A stretch of 5,132 nucleotides of DNA from DALYJJ01 sp031969915 (GTDB lineage: Bacteria; Acidobacteriota; Terriglobia; Bryobacterales; Bryobacteraceae), in contig DALYJJ010000248.1 of NCBI GenBank assembly GCA_031969915.1, positions 1 to 5,132 of the forward strand, in the 5' to 3' direction. Shown here one piece after another: positions 4,908 through 5,132 of the stretch. Under the pieces are notes generated by a model, which was given only the letters and a program-made list of their open reading frames with translations, was not told the DNA's origin and did not search any database. The first letter of the stretch is position 1, and each line of letters begins with the position of its first letter. Made by a program: the position numbers and the translations under genes.

Positions 4908-5132
4908 ATGCAAGCCCTACTTCTCGAAGAGTACAAACGCCTGGTCCTGACCGATCTGCCGCGCCCGGAGCCCGGCCCCGGCGAAGTGCTGGTCCGCGTC
5001 AAGGCCTGCGGCATCTGCGGCTCCGACGTGCACGGGTTCGACGGCAGTTCCGGCCGCCGCATTCCGCCGCTGGTGATGGGCCATGAAGCGGCGGGCGTCG
5101 TCGAAGCGGTGGGCGCGGGCGTCACGGACCTG
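4908..5132 (+). CDS. Zinc-dependent medium-chain alcohol/polyol dehydrogenase (N-terminal 75 codons)
   Basis: This is the start of a medium-chain dehydrogenase/reductase that would oxidise an alcohol or sugar alcohol with NAD(P)+ in the cytoplasm. The GroES-like catalytic domain begins with PRPEPGPGEVLVRVKACGIC (18-37). C37 in GICGSDVHG is the expected first catalytic zinc ligand, and H59-E60 in VMGHEAAGVV are the second ligand and its neighbour. G70 in VEAVGAGV fits the usual conserved turn. The family is about 340-350 residues, so roughly a fifth is present. The Rossmann domain and the structural-zinc cysteines lie outside the window. The DVHGFDGSSGRRIPPLVMGHE segment most resembles galactitol-1-phosphate 5-dehydrogenase, sorbitol dehydrogenase or threonine dehydrogenase types; the exact substrate cannot be fixed from this fragment. 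It follows the small gene by 53 bases on the same strand and stands divergent to the alditol oxidase, which fits a polyol theme. Confidence 0.93.
   Translation, partial: MQALLLEEYKRLVLTDLPRPEPGPGEVLVRVKACGICGSDVHGFDGSSGRRIPPLVMGHEAAGVVEAVGAGVTDL

Noticed and set aside
4487..5125. Minus-strand 212-codon open frame opposite the small gene and dehydrogenase
   Set aside because: It is Pro/Ser/Arg-rich without motifs, and the plus strand encodes a clear dehydrogenase and a plausible small protein there.

Overview
The window is GC-rich and densely coded. It most likely comes from an acidobacterium of the Bryobacterales/Solibacter type. That assignment rests on three things: an Oar-like TonB-dependent receptor with an N-terminal carboxypeptidase-regulatory-like domain, a small CRH...CLECG protein of a kind I associate with Acidobacteria, and a general lack of Shine-Dalgarno sequences. 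It is inferred from gene content; there is no rRNA or other marker gene here.

Layout. Three genes run leftward. Furthest upstream is a FAD-dependent alditol (xylitol-type) oxidase with a Tat-like export signal (3174-4484, GTG start). Its stop overlaps the start of a secreted ADP-ribosylglycohydrolase-fold protein (1624-3177) by 4 bases in an ATGA arrangement. After a 66-base gap comes the 5' part of a TonB-dependent outer-membrane receptor (1-1557), which runs off the left edge. Two genes run rightward from a 133-base divergent intergenic region: a 78-residue putative zinc-ribbon protein (4618-4854) and the N-terminal 75 codons of a zinc-dependent medium-chain alcohol/polyol dehydrogenase (4908-5132), which runs off the right edge.

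How the genes may work together. All three leftward products carry export signals, which suggests an envelope-located module: a receptor in the outer membrane, and an oxidase and an ADP-ribosylglycohydrolase-like hydrolase in the periplasm. The oxidase residues that can be compared with Streptomyces coelicolor AldO (covalent-FAD His, the EIR pair, the catalytic His and Lys) all sit at a constant offset of 18 residues. A sugar-alcohol oxidase and a sorbitol/galactitol-phosphate-type dehydrogenase on the two sides of one divergent region suggest polyol metabolism; this link is inference.

Oddities. The first 24 bases are a perfect reverse complement of bases 75-98 and replace the expected receptor sequence with unrelated residues, which looks like a fold-back artefact at a contig end. 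The hydrolase has a variant metal site (DDD and DADCN). The divergent region holds a tandem pair of 8-base sites, each containing GGTACC, 12 bases apart. Several starts have a -10-like hexamer 6-12 bases upstream and no ribosome binding site, suggesting leaderless or nearly leaderless transcripts. No tRNA, rRNA, CRISPR array or insertion sequence was seen, and no gene-free stretch exceeds 300 bases.
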